NCBI GenBank assembly: GCA_963664085.2
Contig: CAXXLO010000002.1
Coordinates: forward strand, 1,240,001-1,304,000
DNA length: 64,000 nt
DNA from: Bin5 sp022821545
GTDB taxonomy: Bacteria; Chloroflexota; Anaerolineae; Caldilineales; Caldilineaceae
Reading direction: 5' to 3'
The stretch's first letter is position 1; the number at the start of each line of letters is the position of its first letter. Positions 1 through 9,532 of this stretch are shown here, piece after piece. A model generated the notes under the pieces. It was not told the DNA's origin. It ran no database searches and saw only the letters and a list, made by a program, of their open reading frames with translations. Made by a program: the position numbers and the translations under genes.

Positions 1-2
1 CC

Positions 3-62
3 GCCCTGGCGCAGTCGGTCGCCCTGCTGCGGGAAACGATCGCGAACGTCCAAAACGCCTGA
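3..62 (+). CDS. C-terminal end of a protein (partial)
   Basis: The first bases read as an open frame of about 19 codons ending in TGA at 60-62, with the tail ...LLRETIANVQNA. The amphipathic alpha-helical look fits a cytoplasmic protein end. The fragment is too short to assign to a family, and the frame is chosen only because it is open to the window edge and has normal high-GC codon use. Confidence 0.45.
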   Translation, partial: ALAQSVALLRETIANVQNA

Positions 63-455
63 TCAGCGGCGCCGCGGTGCTTCAGCATAACTTTACAGAA
101 AGATCATATCCCAGAGAATTCCGGTTGGTCAATCGATTTCCTGTTCAGAATTCGTCCCGAAATAGGTCTGTTTCGTTGGGAGATCGCTGATCGGCTACAC
201 TGGTGCGCTGCGATTTTCGGGCCGCAAATCCCCCCAGAAGTCGCAGTAGAATATGTTCTGGGCAATATAAGTACGATCCTTCTACGTATTGCTGGCTGCA
301 CTGCGGAAACATCCTCCCCAATTCCTCTGCTTCATCTCCAGAATTTCTCCAGCTTTCAGCGATACACTGTAGAGAGTCAAGACGGTGGCTGCGGCTAATT
401 TCACCGTCTCAGCCAATCTGCATCTTGTCGCATTGTCAGTTCAGGAGACCGAGAT
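63..455. other. Intergenic region with one dispersed repeat
   Basis: No convincing gene. The stretch is less GC-rich than the flanks and carries at about 250-290 a sequence that recurs at 30380-30420. It must contain the promoter of the efflux operon starting at 456, but I cannot point to a clear -35/-10 pair. Confidence 0.5.
254..288. repeat. Dispersed repeat, copy 1
   Basis: The core CTGGGCAATATaAGTACGA followed by TCTACG is nearly identical to 30387-30418; similarity extends weakly over about 55 bases. Both copies lie in intergenic DNA. It could be an insertion-sequence end or a regulator site; I cannot tell which. Confidence 0.6.
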
Positions 456-1262
456 ATGACCGATTCGTCAGCGCTGATAGGCATGAAAGAGATAACGAAA
501 GTCTATCAGATGGGGGAGACAAGCCTGCCCGCGCTGGACGGTGTTTCGCTGTCGATTGACGAGGGAGAGTACGTGGCGATCGTCGGTACCAGCGGCTCCG
601 GCAAGAGCACGCTGATGAACATTATCGGTCTATTGGACCGCCCCACGGACGGTGTCTATCAGATTCGCGGCCAAAGGGCAGATGACCTGACCGGCAGACA
701 ACTGGCGGATCTGCGCAACAGCGAGATCGGATTCGTGTTCCAGCAGTTTAACCTGCTGGCGCGTGCATCTGCCTGGCGACAGGTTGAGTTGCCGCTATTC
801 TACGCCGGTGTTGCACGCAGCGCCTCGCGCCAGCGCGCGCTGGAAGCCCTGGCGCAGGTGGGCTTGGCTGATCGCGCAGACCACAAGCCGGAAGAGCTGT
901 CGGGTGGCCAGCAGCAGCGGGTGGCGATCGCGCGTGCGCTCGTCAACCGGCCCAGCCTGCTGCTGGCCGATGAACCGACCGGCGCGCTTGACACACGCAC
1001 CGGCGAAGAGGTGATGGCGCTCTTTGAGAATCTGCACGAGAAAGGGCTGACACTTGTCATCATTACACACGACCAGGAGGTCGCCGACCGGGCCCGACGC
1101 GTAATCACTATGCGAGACGGCGCGATCATCTCCGATTCGCGCGGCGGGGCGGCAACTGCTGCGCGCGGCGGCTCCAATGGGTTAAGGGAGCCCGCGCTTG
1201 CGCCGCTGCCGCGGCCTGCCGCATTTGAGCAGATTGAGGAGAAGGTCTATGAAGCTGGTTAG
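456..1262 (+). CDS. MacB/LolD-type ABC transporter ATP-binding protein
   Basis: ATPase subunit of a MacB-type exporter that powers a periplasm-facing mechanotransmission permease. Walker A GTSGSGKS lies at residues 44-51, the Q-loop near 96, signature LSGGQQQR at 148-155, Walker B LLLADEP at 168-174 and switch histidine ITHD at 203-206. The protein is 268 aa; the last ~45 residues are a low-complexity extension beyond the usual ~225-residue LolD fold. An AGGAG-like site precedes the ATG. The gene overlaps the permease gene by 14 bases, so the two are probably translationally coupled. The substrate cannot be read from sequence; antimicrobial, lipid or metabolite export are all possible. Confidence 0.93.
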   Translation: MTDSSALIGMKEITKVYQMGETSLPALDGVSLSIDEGEYVAIVGTSGSGKSTLMNIIGLLDRPTDGVYQIRGQRADDLTGRQLADLRNSEIGFVFQQFNLLARASAWRQVELPLFYAGVARSASRQRALEALAQVGLADRADHKPEELSGGQQQRVAIARALVNRPSLLLADEPTGALDTRTGEEVMALFENLHEKGLTLVIITHDQEVADRARRVITMRDGAIISDSRGGAATAARGGSNGLREPALAPLPRPAAFEQIEEKVYEAG

Positions 1263-2487
1263 ATACTTTCCGGTTGCTGCCGACAGCATCGCTGCCAACA
1301 AGATGCGGGCCAGCCTGACGATGCTGGGCATTATCATCGGTGTGGCCGCGGTGCTCTCAATACTGGGTATCGGACGCGGCGCGTCGGCAAATATCCTGGG
1401 AGAGGTCGCCAGCCAGGGCACAACACGCCTGACGATCAACCCGAGCACAGAGAGCGAAGGGGAGGGTGCCGGCAGCTCTGTTCAGACGTTGACCATGGGC
1501 GACGTAAAGATGCTTTCCGACCCCGCCTTCCATCCGGATCTCCTTGCAGTCGTGCCCCAATATGGAGGCAGCATCCAGCTGGTCGCCGGCAGCAACAACA
1601 CCCAAGTCCGGGTGACGGGCACGACTGCCGCCTATGCCGATGTCCTCCGACTGGAGATGGCCGAGGGCCGTTTTCTGACGGAGGACGAGGTCACGCAGAT
1701 GAGTAACGTGATCGTCATCGGGACGACTGTGGCGACCGATCTTTTCGAGCGCACGCAGGTCGTAGGCGAAAGCGTGCGCATCAATGGCGAACCGTTTACG
1801 GTCGTCGGTGTGCTGGAAGAGAGCGGCAACGCGGGTTTCGGCAGCAATGACGAAAGCGGGTTCATCACCATCGGCGCTGCCCACGGGCGCGTCTTCAATG
1901 TGCCCCGCTATCGAGGCGAATATGTTGTTACGTCGATAGCGGCCGACGCGGTCAGTGACGAGCGGGTGGAGGCGGCCGAGCTGCAGATCGAACAGACCTT
2001 GCGTCTGCGCCACGGACTCGGCGCTGACGACGACAATGACTTTACCATCAGTACACAGGCCAGCCTGCTGGACACGATCGGCGCCGTCACCAATACACTT
2101 ACGCTGCTTCTGAGCAGTATCGCTGCTATCAGCCTGCTGGTAGGCGGCATCGGCATCATGAACATCATGCTTGTTTCGGTGACCGAACGCACCAAGGAGA
2201 TCGGCCTGCGCAAGGCGCTAGGCGCACACACCAGCGACGTGTTGCTGCAGTTTCTGATTGAGTCGCTGGTGCTGACGTTACTGGGAGGCCTGATCGGAAT
2301 CGCCATCAGCTACGGCTTAGCTCTGCTCGTACAGAAAATCCCCAACTTCCCTATCGATCTTCTGATTGGGGCCGACTCAGTGATCATGGCCGTGGGTGTC
2401 AGCGCCGGCTGCGGGTTGATCTTCGGGCTGTATCCGGCGATGCGGGCAACCCGGTTGGACCCGATTGAGGCATTGAGATATGAGTGA
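1249..2487 (+). CDS. MacB-type ABC transporter permease (MacB_PCD + FtsX)
   Basis: Membrane subunit paired with the upstream ATPase. After a short amphipathic N-terminus comes TM1 (MLGIIIGVAAVLSILGIG), then a ~200-residue extracytoplasmic MacB_PCD domain, then three C-terminal TM segments with the FtsX-family signature TERTKEIGLRKALGA and the tail ATRLDPIEALRYE. I start it at the ATG at 1249, preceded by a GAGGAGAAGG site, rather than the in-frame ATG at 1198, because family members begin just before TM1. Length 412 aa is typical. It is expected to sit in the single membrane as a dimer with the ATPase. Confidence 0.93.
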   Translation: MKLVRYFPVAADSIAANKMRASLTMLGIIIGVAAVLSILGIGRGASANILGEVASQGTTRLTINPSTESEGEGAGSSVQTLTMGDVKMLSDPAFHPDLLAVVPQYGGSIQLVAGSNNTQVRVTGTTAAYADVLRLEMAEGRFLTEDEVTQMSNVIVIGTTVATDLFERTQVVGESVRINGEPFTVVGVLEESGNAGFGSNDESGFITIGAAHGRVFNVPRYRGEYVVTSIAADAVSDERVEAAELQIEQTLRLRHGLGADDDNDFTISTQASLLDTIGAVTNTLTLLLSSIAAISLLVGGIGIMNIMLVSVTERTKEIGLRKALGAHTSDVLLQFLIESLVLTLLGGLIGIAISYGLALLVQKIPNFPIDLLIGADSVIMAVGVSAGCGLIFGLYPAMRATRLDPIEALRYE

Positions 2488-2631
2488 TGCTCACCTTGGG
2501 GAAGTAGGCGAAGGGACGGTTGCCGAAGTTGCCGGTTGGGAACAGGACAGTTTCTGTTGCCGTCGCATATGTGATGCAGCGGATTTCGGAACGATCGACT
2601 GATTACTTCATGGATAGGAAGGGGCATTCAT

Positions 2632-4293
2632 ATGAACAGGAAATCTTTCTTGATTATTCTGGGCGCCATGGTGGCTGGCGTTGCGCTCGGCGCCGGCTTT
2701 GCAGGTTTTCTCGGCCCGATTGCGCCGGAACAGACCACAGCCAGAACAGTGCTGGCAGCCAGCAGGGAGCCGGCAACCGAAACGGAGTTGGCAGCCAGCA
2801 TCGAGACCACGCTCATCCGCCCGGCGGAAACGGCCGTAGACCGCGTCACCGCGGCCGGCAATATCGAGCTTGTGGACACCAAGCAGGTGGTAGCGCAGGT
2901 CAACGGCTACGTAGACGAAGTGCTGGTGGATGTTGGTGACGTGGTCGGCAGCGGTGATCTGCTGGTGGCCCTGGACCGGGCCGACCTGGGCAGGGCGGTG
3001 GACCAGGCCCGCATCAATCTGACATCGGCTGAACTGCAGTATGAAAATCTGTTGGCCGACGCCAGCGCGGCCGAGCTTGCCGCGGCGACAGCGGACCTGA
3101 AATCAGCCCAGGAAAATCTGACCGAAGTGCAGAACGGCGTCAGTGATGGAGAGTTGGCGGCAGCGCGAAGCAGTGCCGGCTCTGCCTGGGCCAGATACAA
3201 TGACCTTCTGGATGGAGCCAGCGAGAATGAACGGATCCAATTGGCCGCGACGGTGGAAAACGCGCGCGTAACCATGCAGGAAGCCCAGACCGAGTATGAC
3301 AAAGTAGCTTGGCGCCAAGATGTGGGTATGACGCGGCAGGCGGCCCAGTTGCAGCAGGCGACAATCTCCTATGAGTCGGCGCTGGCGGCCTATGAGGAGG
3401 CGGTTGCGCCCGCCTCAGAGGCGGATTTGCAGTCAGCCTTGAGCCAGGCCCAGACTGCACAGCAGCAGTTGGATGATCTGTTGGCCGGCCCGACGGCCGT
3501 CAACATCGCGGCAGCCGAGGCGCAGGTCGCTGCGGCTCGCTCCAAGCTGGACACACTGTTGCGCGGCGCGGATGAAACGGATATCGAACTGGCGCAGCTG
3601 TCGATCGAGCAGGCGCAGCTGACCTTGCTGGAGGCGCGGCTTGACCTGATCAAAGCAGAGCTGGTCGCTCCGGCTGCGGGTACTGTTTTACGGGTCAATG
3701 TGGATGAAAGCGACCGGATTTCAGCAGGAACCGTCGCGATCACGATAGCGGACCTGAGCCAACTGCAATTGACGATCGATGTCGCCGAAGTCGACATCCC
3801 CAAGATCAGCGTAGGCCAGTTGGCGGACGTCACGATAGATGCCTTCCCCGAAAGGGTCTTTGCAGGGATGATCAGCGGCATCGATCCATCCAGCAACGCC
3901 CAGGAGGGTGTCATTGACTACCCCGTGACGGTTCGGCTGATCGATGAAGCCCTGACATACGTGCGGCCCGGCATGACGGCTGTCGCCACCCTGCGCAGCG
4001 AAATGGCGGATACCCGCTGGCTGGTGCCCACGACTGCGGTTCAGGAGTATAACGGCGAAACGGTTGTGATCAAGGCGAGAGACGAACAGACCCAGCCGGT
4101 GGCGGTCGTCGTTGAGGGCGTTCAGGGCGAATGGACTGTTGTCCGTTCAACGCAGTTGCAGGACGGCGATGAAGTGCTGGGCGTTACTACCTTTGTCAGT
4201 CAGAACGACGACTGGGTGCCCTTCTCCGGGCCGCCGCCTCCCGGCGCCTCCGGCCAAACTGGCGCAGGTGGGGCCGGTGGTGGTACACCGTAG
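2632..4293 (+). CDS. HlyD/MacA-type periplasmic adaptor (membrane fusion) protein
   Basis: Adaptor of the same efflux module. An N-terminal TM/signal anchor (residues ~4-25) is followed by a biotinyl-lipoyl-like half (VNGYVDEVLVDVGD), a long alpha-helical hairpin, the second lipoyl half (LVAPAAGTVLRVNVDESDRI) and beta-barrel/MPD domains, ending in a Pro/Gly-rich tail. At 553 aa it is longer than MacA (~370). The extra length is in the hairpin, which holds imperfect repeats centred on NLLADAS, DLLDGAS, DLLAGPT and TLLRGAD. It lies 144 bases after the permease gene and is probably in the same operon. Confidence 0.9.
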   Translation: MNRKSFLIILGAMVAGVALGAGFAGFLGPIAPEQTTARTVLAASREPATETELAASIETTLIRPAETAVDRVTAAGNIELVDTKQVVAQVNGYVDEVLVDVGDVVGSGDLLVALDRADLGRAVDQARINLTSAELQYENLLADASAAELAAATADLKSAQENLTEVQNGVSDGELAAARSSAGSAWARYNDLLDGASENERIQLAATVENARVTMQEAQTEYDKVAWRQDVGMTRQAAQLQQATISYESALAAYEEAVAPASEADLQSALSQAQTAQQQLDDLLAGPTAVNIAAAEAQVAAARSKLDTLLRGADETDIELAQLSIEQAQLTLLEARLDLIKAELVAPAAGTVLRVNVDESDRISAGTVAITIADLSQLQLTIDVAEVDIPKISVGQLADVTIDAFPERVFAGMISGIDPSSNAQEGVIDYPVTVRLIDEALTYVRPGMTAVATLRSEMADTRWLVPTTAVQEYNGETVVIKARDEQTQPVAVVVEGVQGEWTVVRSTQLQDGDEVLGVTTFVSQNDDWVPFSGPPPPGASGQTGAGGAGGGTP

Positions 4294-4414
4294 AAGGCGA
4301 GTAAGCCAGGCATGTCCTTGAAACTGCGCAGGCTTCAGGAACAGGTTGCGCTGAAAACGATACGAAACGAATCCTGACAATCTGAACCGTCCATACCCAA
4401 AGGATGCCGACCCG

Positions 4415-5167
4415 GTGCTGGCTGAGCAACTTGCCTTAGCGGTAGAAACCAGTTATAACGGGCCTGTGCCAGAAGAACGCATTCTAATCGTTGACGACGA
4501 CCGCGAGATCGTGCGCCTGCTGCGGAGCTACTTGCAGCGGGAGCGGTACGCGGTGTCTGTCGCCTATGACGGCGAGACCGCACTCCATGCGCTGCGGAGG
4601 GAGTCGCATGCTCTGGTGTTGCTGGATCTGATGCTGCCGGACAAGGACGGTTGGGAGATCACCCGCACAGTTCGCGGCGACGAGAAACTGGCCGACACTC
4701 TCATCATCATGCTGACGGCTCGGGTCGAGGATACGGACAAGATCGTCGGCTTGGAACTGGGGGCCGACGACTATGTCACCAAGCCGTTCAATCCCCGCGA
4801 AGTGGTTGCGCGGGTGCGGGCGCTGCTGCGGCGTACCCACCGGGCAAGGCCGCGGGCGGCGGCGCTGGTTGTTGGCGATCTGCAGATGGATGTGGAGCGC
4901 CGCAACGTGCAGGTTCGGGGCATGGCAGTGGAACTGACACCTACGGAGTTCAGTCTGTTGCAGACACTGATAGAAAGCCCCGGCTATGTCTTCACGCGCT
5001 CGGAGCTGATGGATAAGGCATTAGGGTACGACTATAGCGGCGTCGATCGGATGCTGGACAGCCACATCAAAAACCTGCGCCGCAAAATCGAGATCGATCC
5101 TCGCAAGCCAAAGCTCATCCAGACGGTCTACGGGGTCGGTTACAGGCTGGCCGGAGAGCGGGAATGA
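4415..5167 (+). CDS. OmpR/PhoB-family response regulator
   Basis: The receiver domain carries the acidic triad (DDD at 27-29), phospho-acceptor Asp71 in LLDLMLP and conserved Lys123 in VTKPFNP. It is joined to a winged-helix DNA-binding domain ending ...IQTVYGVGYRLAG. The frame opens at a GTG (4415); a second GTG at 4466, directly before PEERILIVDDD, would give the canonical N-terminus and is an equally good start. It overlaps the kinase gene by 4 bases (ATGA). Its position right after the efflux genes suggests it controls them, which is an inference. Confidence 0.93.
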   Translation: MLAEQLALAVETSYNGPVPEERILIVDDDREIVRLLRSYLQRERYAVSVAYDGETALHALRRESHALVLLDLMLPDKDGWEITRTVRGDEKLADTLIIMLTARVEDTDKIVGLELGADDYVTKPFNPREVVARVRALLRRTHRARPRAAALVVGDLQMDVERRNVQVRGMAVELTPTEFSLLQTLIESPGYVFTRSELMDKALGYDYSGVDRMLDSHIKNLRRKIEIDPRKPKLIQTVYGVGYRLAGERE

Positions 5168-6591
5168 ACCGGTTATGGGTGCGGTTGAGCCTGGCTTTCG
5201 CGGCGATCATCGTTATCACCTTTGGCGCCATTATGTTCACGGCGCGACGGTTCTTCAACGACAGTAATCTGCGCTCGCTGGCTCTCTCCTACTTTGAGAG
5301 GCCAGCTGGCTTAGTGAATCTATTGGAAGAGCACTATGCCACCCATGGCGGCTGGCAGGGTGTCTCAACGTTGATGGAGGGAACCGACTCCGCTCTCTTT
5401 TTCACTGCCACCCGCAGAAGAGTCCTGATACTTACTGACCCGGAAGGACAAGTTCTCTACGCAACCGCGGGAACAGAGGGGCCAGACCATCTGGAAACTT
5501 ACCAGTTGCAGCAGTCTCTACCCATCCGTTTCGAAGGGCAAACCGTCGGCTTCCTCGACCTGATCCTCCAGGAACGGCCGCTTGGACTTCTCGTTTCTTA
5601 TTCAGCGCCGGATGACGTCTCGGCAGGTCTTGCGGAACAGTCCAGCGATTCTATGTTGCAGATGCTTCTTATTGGCGCCATACTGGCGATCGTCTTCGGC
5701 GTCCTGGTCAGTCGCTGGCTCTCCGCGCCTCTCACCCATCTCGTATACGGTACGCAAGCCATCGCCAGGCGCAATCTCAGCTTTCGCGTGGCTGAACAGG
5801 GCAGTGCCGAAATGCGGGAGGTATCGAACTCCTTCAACAGGATGGCTGCCGCGTTAGAAGACGCGGAGACGCTGCGCCGCAGCATGTTGAACGACATTGC
5901 CCACGAGCTGCGCACACCCCTCACTGTACTGGAAGGCAACCTGCGGGCGATCCTGGACGATGTCTACCCTCTCGAAAAAGCGGAAATCGCCCGCCTGTAT
6001 GACCAGACCCGCCATTTGCACCGGCTGGTAGACGATCTGCGGCTATTGGCCCAGGCGGAGGCCCGACAATTGCAGCTGCAGCGCAGTCCCAGAAATCTGA
6101 CAGTTCTACTGGGAGAGGTAGCAGAGCTTTTTTCGCCACTGGCGGGAGAAAAGAATATCTCTCTCCAGACCAATTTGCCGCAATCATCGGTTCCTGCCGC
6201 CGTTGACCGTATACGGATCGTTCAAGCCCTGCAGAATCTTCTGACAAACGCATTGCAACACACGCCGGCCGGCGGGATCATAACGCTCTCATTGCAGGTG
6301 GACGATGAAATGGCTGCGATTTCTGTGGCCGATAACGGTGACGGCATCGCACCAGAAGACATTTCACGTGTTTTTGACCGCTTCTACCGGGTTGACAACA
6401 ATCGAGCCCGTGACACCGGTGGCGTTGGCCTGGGTTTGGCCATCGCGCATGCCCTTGTCAAAGCCCACGACGGAGAAATTGAAGTGGACAGCCCAGAAGC
6501 GGGGCAGGGCAGCACGTTTACCATTCGGTTGCCGCTTGCGCAGGCCGAACATTTTCAAAAGATTGTAGCTGCAGACAAGGATAAGCGGTAA
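5164..6591 (+). CDS. Sensor histidine kinase (HAMP-HisKA-HATPase)
   Basis: Membrane kinase partner of the preceding regulator. TM1 is at residues ~7-27, an extracytoplasmic sensor of ~140 residues follows, TM2 is at ~167-184, then HAMP. The HisKA box HELRTPLT has phospho-acceptor His247, the N box is QNLLTNALQHTP and the G boxes are VADNGDGI and GVGLGLAIA. It is 475 aa, a complete family I kinase. It starts at the ATG overlapping the regulator stop. The sensor region shows no recognised ligand domain, so the signal is unknown. Confidence 0.94.
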   Translation: MNRLWVRLSLAFAAIIVITFGAIMFTARRFFNDSNLRSLALSYFERPAGLVNLLEEHYATHGGWQGVSTLMEGTDSALFFTATRRRVLILTDPEGQVLYATAGTEGPDHLETYQLQQSLPIRFEGQTVGFLDLILQERPLGLLVSYSAPDDVSAGLAEQSSDSMLQMLLIGAILAIVFGVLVSRWLSAPLTHLVYGTQAIARRNLSFRVAEQGSAEMREVSNSFNRMAAALEDAETLRRSMLNDIAHELRTPLTVLEGNLRAILDDVYPLEKAEIARLYDQTRHLHRLVDDLRLLAQAEARQLQLQRSPRNLTVLLGEVAELFSPLAGEKNISLQTNLPQSSVPAAVDRIRIVQALQNLLTNALQHTPAGGIITLSLQVDDEMAAISVADNGDGIAPEDISRVFDRFYRVDNNRARDTGGVGLGLAIAHALVKAHDGEIEVDSPEAGQGSTFTIRLPLAQAEHFQKIVAADKDKR

Positions 6592-6858
6592 ACATCTTTG
6601 GGTGAGGGCCCGGGCACTGGCAAAGCTGATGATTTCCGGCCGCGCTGACTAGGTCGTCGACATAACGGCAGAATCCAGCGTCATCCAAGCGAAACCAGAA
6701 TTCCGTCAGCTTATAGAGGTAGATAAACAGCGAGATTCAGGCTACGGTGTGCGCTGACGTGCCAGCAGGCGTTTCCGCAAGGCTGCCAAATCCTGTTTCT
6801 CGCTCTCAATGCGTTTGCGCCCCTTTTCTGCCTTTTGTTCGCTTTGTGCCAAATGTAG

Positions 6859-6907
6859 TGGGCTCCAGAAACTGGGCCACAAGCTAATTTGGATTATGGA
6901 GCAATTC
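6859..6907 (+). mobile_element. Solo left end of an IS3-type element (relic)
   Basis: Forty-nine bases align without gaps to the left end of the degenerate element at 10030, sharing ACTGG.CCAC.AGCTAA and T.ATGGA.CA.TTC. No transposase follows, so this is a relic of an old insertion. Confidence 0.65.
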
Positions 6908-7027
6908 CCCCGGCCCGCCTGTCTCGGCCACTCCTCAGAACAGTTCCCAATTCCATAGCACACTCTCTTATTCTGTCGCCAGCAGACGCGTACCCGTTCA
7001 GCGACGCGCTCGTTTCATAAAGGGGCA

Positions 7028-7132
7028 TGGGCGTATCCTAGATAATTGTCCTTCAAGTGGGATCAATTCATTGCTCAGACTGAAGTCACCGCTGGCCAGA
7101 CATATCTCTCGAAAACTCGAGGATACCCCTTT
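7028..7132. repeat. Island-flanking ~100 bp repeat, left copy
   Basis: Begins GGGCGTATCC and ends GGATACCCC, an imperfect terminal inverted repeat. The interior, including CAGACTGAAGT.ACC.CTGG.CAGACA, matches the copy at 15475-15576. The two copies bracket the restriction-modification island in the same orientation. Confidence 0.75.
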
Positions 7133-7261
7133 TCAGAACATTAGTTTGCATTTGGCCCGGTGATAGGGTAGCATATATGATTGAAAGTAGCGACGAAACC
7201 AATCGTGCTGTGAACTCTCTACGCTCTATACGATTGTTCTTGGACCACTCCACCTGTCCCT

Positions 7262-8212
7262 ATGGTTGACCAGTCTTCCTTTGCCAAAATAATAGAGAAA
7301 TGGTGGTATTCCTTCCCTTCAAGATCGAGGTCACGCGGCAACATCGCTGGTGGGCTTGTCTTGCTTGAAAATCTTCGCGACAACTTCGACCTAGACATTG
7401 ACGCGCACAAAGCATCGGGCAGCGATCAACTTAGAAACGCTAGTCGCAACAGTGTTCAAAAGATATTAGCGCGCTTTGATGAGGAAAGGATTCTGCTCCA
7501 AGAAGGAGGTCGGACCAACCGCGGCCTGATGAAGAATCTCCAGCCGCTGTTGCAGTCGCTGTCCGAGGCGGGAATGGGGAATATGCCCCTGAAGGACAGG
7601 GAGTTGGAAATTCAAAATATGCAATCGTTTCTCGCGTCCAAAGCAAGAGACATATTCAACGCAGAAAAAATTTCGTTCAATTACAAGTCGGGAATGACGT
7701 CCCACGAAATCGTAGGATCGATTCTGGACTCTGCTCGTAACCGCCTTAAGGCTGGCGAGGTCGCGGAATATCTGGTGGGGGCGAAGTTGGCCCTCCGTTT
7801 CCCCAACCACAGCATTAGGAATTCCGCCGCCAGCGTTGCCGATCGCCAAACGGAACAACAAGGGGACTTTCAGATAAACGATTGCATATTTCATGTGTCC
7901 GTTGCGCCGAACAGAGGCCATTTCGACAAATGTAAGCGTAATCTTGCTGACAGATTCAGGGTATTTCTGCTTGTTCCTGATGATGCCTTGGCAGGCTCGA
8001 GATATAGCGCTCTACAAGATACAGATGGCCAGGTGTCGGTAGAATCAATCGAGTCATTTGTTTCACAGAACATAGAGGAGCTTTCCGAGTTTTCTGGAGA
8101 AAAGGTTATCTACAATATAAAGCGGCTTCTGGACCCATACAACGAAAGAGTAGCCGAAGTTGAGACTGATCTGTCTTTGCAGATTAGGATTCCTATAGCG
8201 CTGGAGCAATAG
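7262..8212 (+). CDS. DUF4928-like putative type II restriction endonuclease
   Basis: A 316-aa soluble protein. It has the features I associate with DUF4928 proteins encoded beside C5 methyltransferases: EEGGRTNRG-like QEGGRTNRGLMKN near residue 80, EYLVGAKLAL near 170, a GDFQINDCIFHVSVAP segment near 200 that may hold the nuclease core, and the tail YNERVAEVETDLSL. The stop codon abuts the ATG of the methyltransferase gene directly, which supports a restriction-modification pair. The catalytic role is inferred from context; I do not see an unambiguous PD-(D/E)XK triad. Recognition sequence unknown. Confidence 0.7.
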   Translation: MVDQSSFAKIIEKWWYSFPSRSRSRGNIAGGLVLLENLRDNFDLDIDAHKASGSDQLRNASRNSVQKILARFDEERILLQEGGRTNRGLMKNLQPLLQSLSEAGMGNMPLKDRELEIQNMQSFLASKARDIFNAEKISFNYKSGMTSHEIVGSILDSARNRLKAGEVAEYLVGAKLALRFPNHSIRNSAASVADRQTEQQGDFQINDCIFHVSVAPNRGHFDKCKRNLADRFRVFLLVPDDALAGSRYSALQDTDGQVSVESIESFVSQNIEELSEFSGEKVIYNIKRLLDPYNERVAEVETDLSLQIRIPIALEQ

Positions 8213-9442
8213 ATGAACGGTTCTTCCGCTACATCAAACGCAATATCCGCATCTTCCAAGCCAGCAGAACTGCCCCTTACTTTCGTGGAGTATTTCGCGG
8301 GCATTGGACTGTTTCGCATGGGGCTTGAGCAAGCAGGATGGCGAGTCGTCCATGCCAACGACTGGAGCGCCGAACGCTCGCAAATGTACAATGGCTTCTT
8401 TGGCGAAAGTTACCAAGTAAAAGACGTCTTTTCGCTGGCCGCCGAAGAAATACCTGAGGCGACGTTGGCGACATGTTCCTTCCCTTGCATTGATTTGTCA
8501 CTGGCCGGAAAGAGGGCAGGCATCAACGGACGACACTCTGGCGCCTTTTGGGGATTCCATGACATTTTGAAAAAACAGGGAGAGAACGCGCCGCGCATAG
8601 TTCTCTTGGAAAACGTCGCCGGGTGGCTGTATTCCAATGGCGGAAACGACTTCTGCGCGACAGCGAAGTCTCTTAATGAGCTTGGCTATGCCTGTGATGT
8701 GACCCTGTTGGATGCCCGCTCCTTTGTTCCACAGAGTCGCCCCCGACTCTTCATGGTCGGAGTCAGATCTGCTAATCTGGTGGACGATTCTCCATATTTT
8801 ACCTCCAGGTCTAAGAGACTGATGCCTCCTCGGCTCAGATCGTTAATGCTGGAGAATGATGACATTCATTGGGCGCGATTGAATATCCCGGAACCACCAC
8901 CCTACAAGAGCAATGGGTTTTCGGATCACATTGTCGAAAAACTCTTGGATAGCGACCCGCGATGGTGGCCTGAACAGAAAGTGGAAAAACATCTGGCCAT
9001 GATGTCGCCATCTCACTTGGAAATGGTGAAACGCTTGGCTTGTCGTCAAGAGAAAAGTTATAGGACGTTTTTTCGGCGTCGTCGCGCACAAGGCCAGAGA
9101 GCGGAGGTTCGATCTGATGACATTGCGGGATGTCTGCGTACAGCCGTAGGCGGGAGTGGCAAGCAATTCCTGGTTTCCGCGGGAAGCGAAAAAATTCGGA
9201 TGAGAACTCTTACGCCGCGAGAATACGCCCGCTTGCAGGGCGTGCCCGATCTGTTTCCCATTGTCGCGAACTCAGAAAGGCAGTCACTTAGCGCTTTTGG
9301 CGATGCTGTATGTGTCCCTGTAGTCAACTGGATAGCGACACAGGTCTTGCGTCCCTTGGCAGCAAGACTACCGACAGATCCTGATGACTTACAAGCCGTT
9401 GAACCATCCCCAGCATGGCGAGTTGTTTGGAAGAGTTCGTAG
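8213..9442 (+). CDS. DNA (cytosine-5) methyltransferase
   Basis: Transfers a methyl group from SAM to C5 of cytosine in DNA and is presumably the cognate modification enzyme of the preceding nuclease. Visible motifs: I FVEYFAGIGLFRMGLEQAGW, IV with catalytic Cys92 in SFPC, VI LLENVAGW (133-135 ENV), VIII QSRPRLFMVG, and IX/X near the end (RLQGVPDLF, AFGDAVCVPVVNWIA). Length 409 aa is normal. It begins one base after the upstream stop, with no gap. It precedes a Vsr gene, the usual partner for repairing T:G mismatches made by deamination of 5mC. Confidence 0.95.
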   Translation: MNGSSATSNAISASSKPAELPLTFVEYFAGIGLFRMGLEQAGWRVVHANDWSAERSQMYNGFFGESYQVKDVFSLAAEEIPEATLATCSFPCIDLSLAGKRAGINGRHSGAFWGFHDILKKQGENAPRIVLLENVAGWLYSNGGNDFCATAKSLNELGYACDVTLLDARSFVPQSRPRLFMVGVRSANLVDDSPYFTSRSKRLMPPRLRSLMLENDDIHWARLNIPEPPPYKSNGFSDHIVEKLLDSDPRWWPEQKVEKHLAMMSPSHLEMVKRLACRQEKSYRTFFRRRRAQGQRAEVRSDDIAGCLRTAVGGSGKQFLVSAGSEKIRMRTLTPREYARLQGVPDLFPIVANSERQSLSAFGDAVCVPVVNWIATQVLRPLAARLPTDPDDLQAVEPSPAWRVVWKSS

Positions 9443-9532
9443 CGTTCTCCTCAGAGAAATTTCGGGAGTTGGTTGGTCAAGTCATTTCACTAGCATTCGG
9501 TGTGGTTAGCCTCTCTATGGGCAGGGCTAGCG

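Larger units (their letters stand above)
6592..7261. other. Intergenic region with IS and repeat relics
   Basis: No intact gene is supported. It contains a lone IS3-type left end (6859-6907) and the first copy of the island-flanking repeat (7028-7132). A minus-strand frame around 6742-6850 encodes an EK/R-rich helix like the tail of Uma2-family nucleases, too little to call. The promoter of the restriction operon should lie in 7140-7260. Confidence 0.5.

Noticed and set aside
3100..3600. Repeats in the adaptor gene considered as a DNA tandem repeat
   Set aside because: The repetition is only at protein level (coiled-coil heptads with LL-x-G turns); the DNA is not tandemly identical.
6650..6720. 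Minus-strand phrase resembling FCRYVDDL of reverse transcriptases
   Set aside because: Only a few residues match, no other reverse transcriptase motif is nearby and the frame is short.
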